The notes beneath the pieces were generated by a model, which ran no database searches, had not been told where the DNA came from, and worked only from the letters and a program-made list of their open reading frames with translations. The position numbers and the translations under genes are program-made. Shown piece after piece: positions 62,868 through 64,000 of a stretch of 64,000 nt of DNA; position 1 is the stretch's first letter; the number at the start of each line of letters is the position of its first letter. This stretch comes from Dyadobacter sp. CY347 (GTDB lineage: Bacteria > Bacteroidota > Bacteroidia > Cytophagales > Spirosomataceae): positions 124,001-188,000 of the forward strand of contig NZ_JAKFFT010000007.1 in the NCBI RefSeq assembly GCF_021502655.1, read 5' to 3'.

Positions 62868-62875
62868 TACTTTTG
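62868..62875 (+). promoter_or_regulatory. -7 element of the acyltransferase gene
   Basis: TACTTTTG matches TANNTTTG and lies 25 bases upstream of the ATG at 62901. Confidence 0.55.
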
Positions 62876-62900
62876 TCCAGGTAACAAAAATAATCCGACC

Positions 62901-64000
62901 ATGAAAAATCAAGAAATTCTGCAAGAAACTTCCCTGACAAACCGCCGCTACGATCTGGACTGGCTCCGCGTCCTCGCATTTAGCATACTGATCTTTTTTC
63001 ACGTCGGGATGTTTTTCAATTTTTGGGAATGGCACATTAAGAACGATGTCATCACACACACCATTGAATTGCCCATGCGATTTCCCAGCCAGTGGCGGAT
63101 GTCGCTTTTATTCATGATCTCCGGTGCCGGAATGTATTTCGCACTGGGGAGTCGGGGACCGAAGGCATTTTTGGGCGAAAGGTTTGTAAGGATATTCATT
63201 CCGCTGGCTTTTGGGATGTTCGTGATCGTGCCGCCGCAGATCTATTTTGAACGCCTCACCCAGGGCGAAACTTATTCCTATGCAGAATTTTACAAAACCG
63301 TATTTGAATTCATTTCCTATCCCACGGGGAGTTTCAGCTGGCATCATCTCTGGTATCTTGCCTACATCTTCATCTATTCGATCATTGGCTTGCCGCTGCT
63401 GCTGTTCATTCGTCGGAATACGCAACTGACAGCAAGCTGGGCGCGTTTTTTCGGTAATCCTTTCACATTAATACTTGTTCCAGTGCTCTGGCACATGATA
63501 GGAAATGTACTGCTGGGCCACTATCCTTCCACGCATAACCTTACCAGGGACTGGAATGAGCATTTTCATGATTTTACGCTTTTCGTGACAGGCTTTGTTT
63601 TGTGTACACAAACTGGATTTTGGGAAACACTGAAAAAGTACAGGAAGCTTAATCTGGCGATCTGGCTGGTGGTTACCACCATTCTTTATGCATTTTACTG
63701 GATTCCGAGGGCCGAGCTTGAAGGTGGGGAGATTGTGTTTTACAATACACTTAAAACATTGAATGCATGGTGCATTCTGCTGACCATTTTCGGCTATGCA
63801 TATGTTCATCTGCAATTCTCAAACCGCTTTTTGAGATATGCCAATGAAGCGGTTTATCCGTTTTATATCTTACATCAAACGGTTATTATTTGCCTGGCTT
63901 ATCCTATTATAAACAGTCCGCTACCCTGGATTGTGAAGTTCATTTACTTGTCAGTCGCTACTTTTCTGATTTGCTTCGTGCTCTATCATTTTCTAATAAA
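62901..64000 (+). CDS. Acyltransferase-3-family membrane protein (3' truncated)
   Basis: An open frame from ATG 62901 runs to the right edge without a stop (at least 366 residues). The protein opens with a ~15-residue tail and then YDLDWLRVLAFSILIFFHVG, the hallmark N-terminus of membrane acyltransferase-3/OpgC-like proteins with the conserved helix-1 His. About ten hydrophobic helices follow, with SWHHLWYLAYIF, GFVLCTQTGFW and YPFYILHQTVIICLAY, whose late His is also typical. It acylates a sugar or lipid across the membrane. Substrate unknown. It has its own -7 element. Confidence 0.9.
   Translation, partial: MKNQEILQETSLTNRRYDLDWLRVLAFSILIFFHVGMFFNFWEWHIKNDVITHTIELPMRFPSQWRMSLLFMISGAGMYFALGSRGPKAFLGERFVRIFIPLAFGMFVIVPPQIYFERLTQGETYSYAEFYKTVFEFISYPTGSFSWHHLWYLAYIFIYSIIGLPLLLFIRRNTQLTASWARFFGNPFTLILVPVLWHMIGNVLLGHYPSTHNLTRDWNEHFHDFTLFVTGFVLCTQTGFWETLKKYRKLNLAIWLVVTTILYAFYWIPRAELEGGEIVFYNTLKTLNAWCILLTIFGYAYVHLQFSNRFLRYANEAVYPFYILHQTVIICLAYPIINSPLPWIVKFIYLSVATFLICFVLYHFLI

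Noticed and set aside
62705..63815. Several short minus-strand frames
   Set aside because: They are antisense to the AraC gene and to the long plus-strand acyltransferase frame that reaches the edge without a stop.
1..64000. tRNA, rRNA, CRISPR, insertion sequence or prophage
   Set aside because: All intergenic gaps were read; none showed a tRNA cloverleaf, regularly spaced repeats, a transposase or phage genes. A covariance or profile search would settle this.

Overview
The window is chromosomal DNA from a member of the Bacteroidota, most likely order Cytophagales and possibly Dyadobacter or a close relative (the genus is an inference from overall gene content). Direct evidence: many gene starts are preceded by the Bacteroidota sigma-ABfr -7 element TANNTTTG (nuoA, ABC-F, gcvP, prfA, MFS, AraC, DEAD helicase, the btuB riboswitch and others). 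Two large secreted proteins end in type IX secretion (T9SS) sorting domains. NuoG is the short form, Shine-Dalgarno sites are generally absent, and a BtuB/BtuG-like pair sits behind a cobalamin riboswitch. I saw no tRNA, rRNA, CRISPR array, prophage or intact insertion sequence.

Layout. 1-4842 (+): a TonB energy-transduction cluster (two ExbD, TonB, a small membrane protein, a PstS-like lipoprotein, a TPR protein) closed by a 46-bp perfect palindrome. 4919-14600: mostly housekeeping and envelope genes (BatD-like, aroC, a Gfo/Idh oxidoreductase with a sulfatase-modifying-factor-like lectin/enzyme partner, an ABC-F ATPase, DedA, gamma-carbonic anhydrase, YqgE). 14679-19263: metallophosphoesterase, a tiny secreted cationic protein and gcvP. 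19284-19452: a compact array of five small hairpins plus a terminator. 19474-28982 (-): a complex I operon in the order nuoA-B-C-D-E-F-X-G-H-I-J, where X is an unrelated GT-C-like polytopic membrane protein. nuoK-N do not follow; the operon ends at the hairpin array. 29180-34651 (-): two tandem paralogous secreted SGNH (sialate O-acetylesterase-like) proteins with Ig-like repeats and T9SS tails. 34726-36336 (-): obg and adk. 36442-36659: a decayed gene remnant with its terminator. 36821-43539 (+): histidine kinase, valS, DEAD helicase, TPR protein. 43609-46907 (-): cobalamin riboswitch, BtuB-like receptor and BtuG-like lipoprotein. 46973-64000: a mixed region with EamA, thioredoxin-like, prfA, a Tll0287-like lipoprotein, a small HExxH protein, GH3, an exported SAM-hydrolase-like protein, aldo/keto reductase, a zinc-ribbon protein, a short SSB, xylulokinase, M28 peptidase, ispE, an isolated COX3-like protein, a divergent MFS/AraC pair, and an acyltransferase running off the end.

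How the genes work together. ExbD/TonB would energise outer-membrane receptors such as the BtuB-like protein, whose expression is predicted to be shut off by cobalamin. The complex I operon feeds the respiratory chain. The T9SS-tailed esterases are predicted to be exported to the cell surface to act on glycans. The points most worth a second look are the foreign membrane gene translationally coupled to nuoF, the truncated nuo operon ending at a REP-like hairpin array, the signal-peptide-bearing SAM hydroxide adenosyltransferase homologue, the promoter-riboswitch-BtuB-BtuG unit, the lipoprotein with a broken heme motif beside an HExxH protein, and the series of perfect palindromic terminators.
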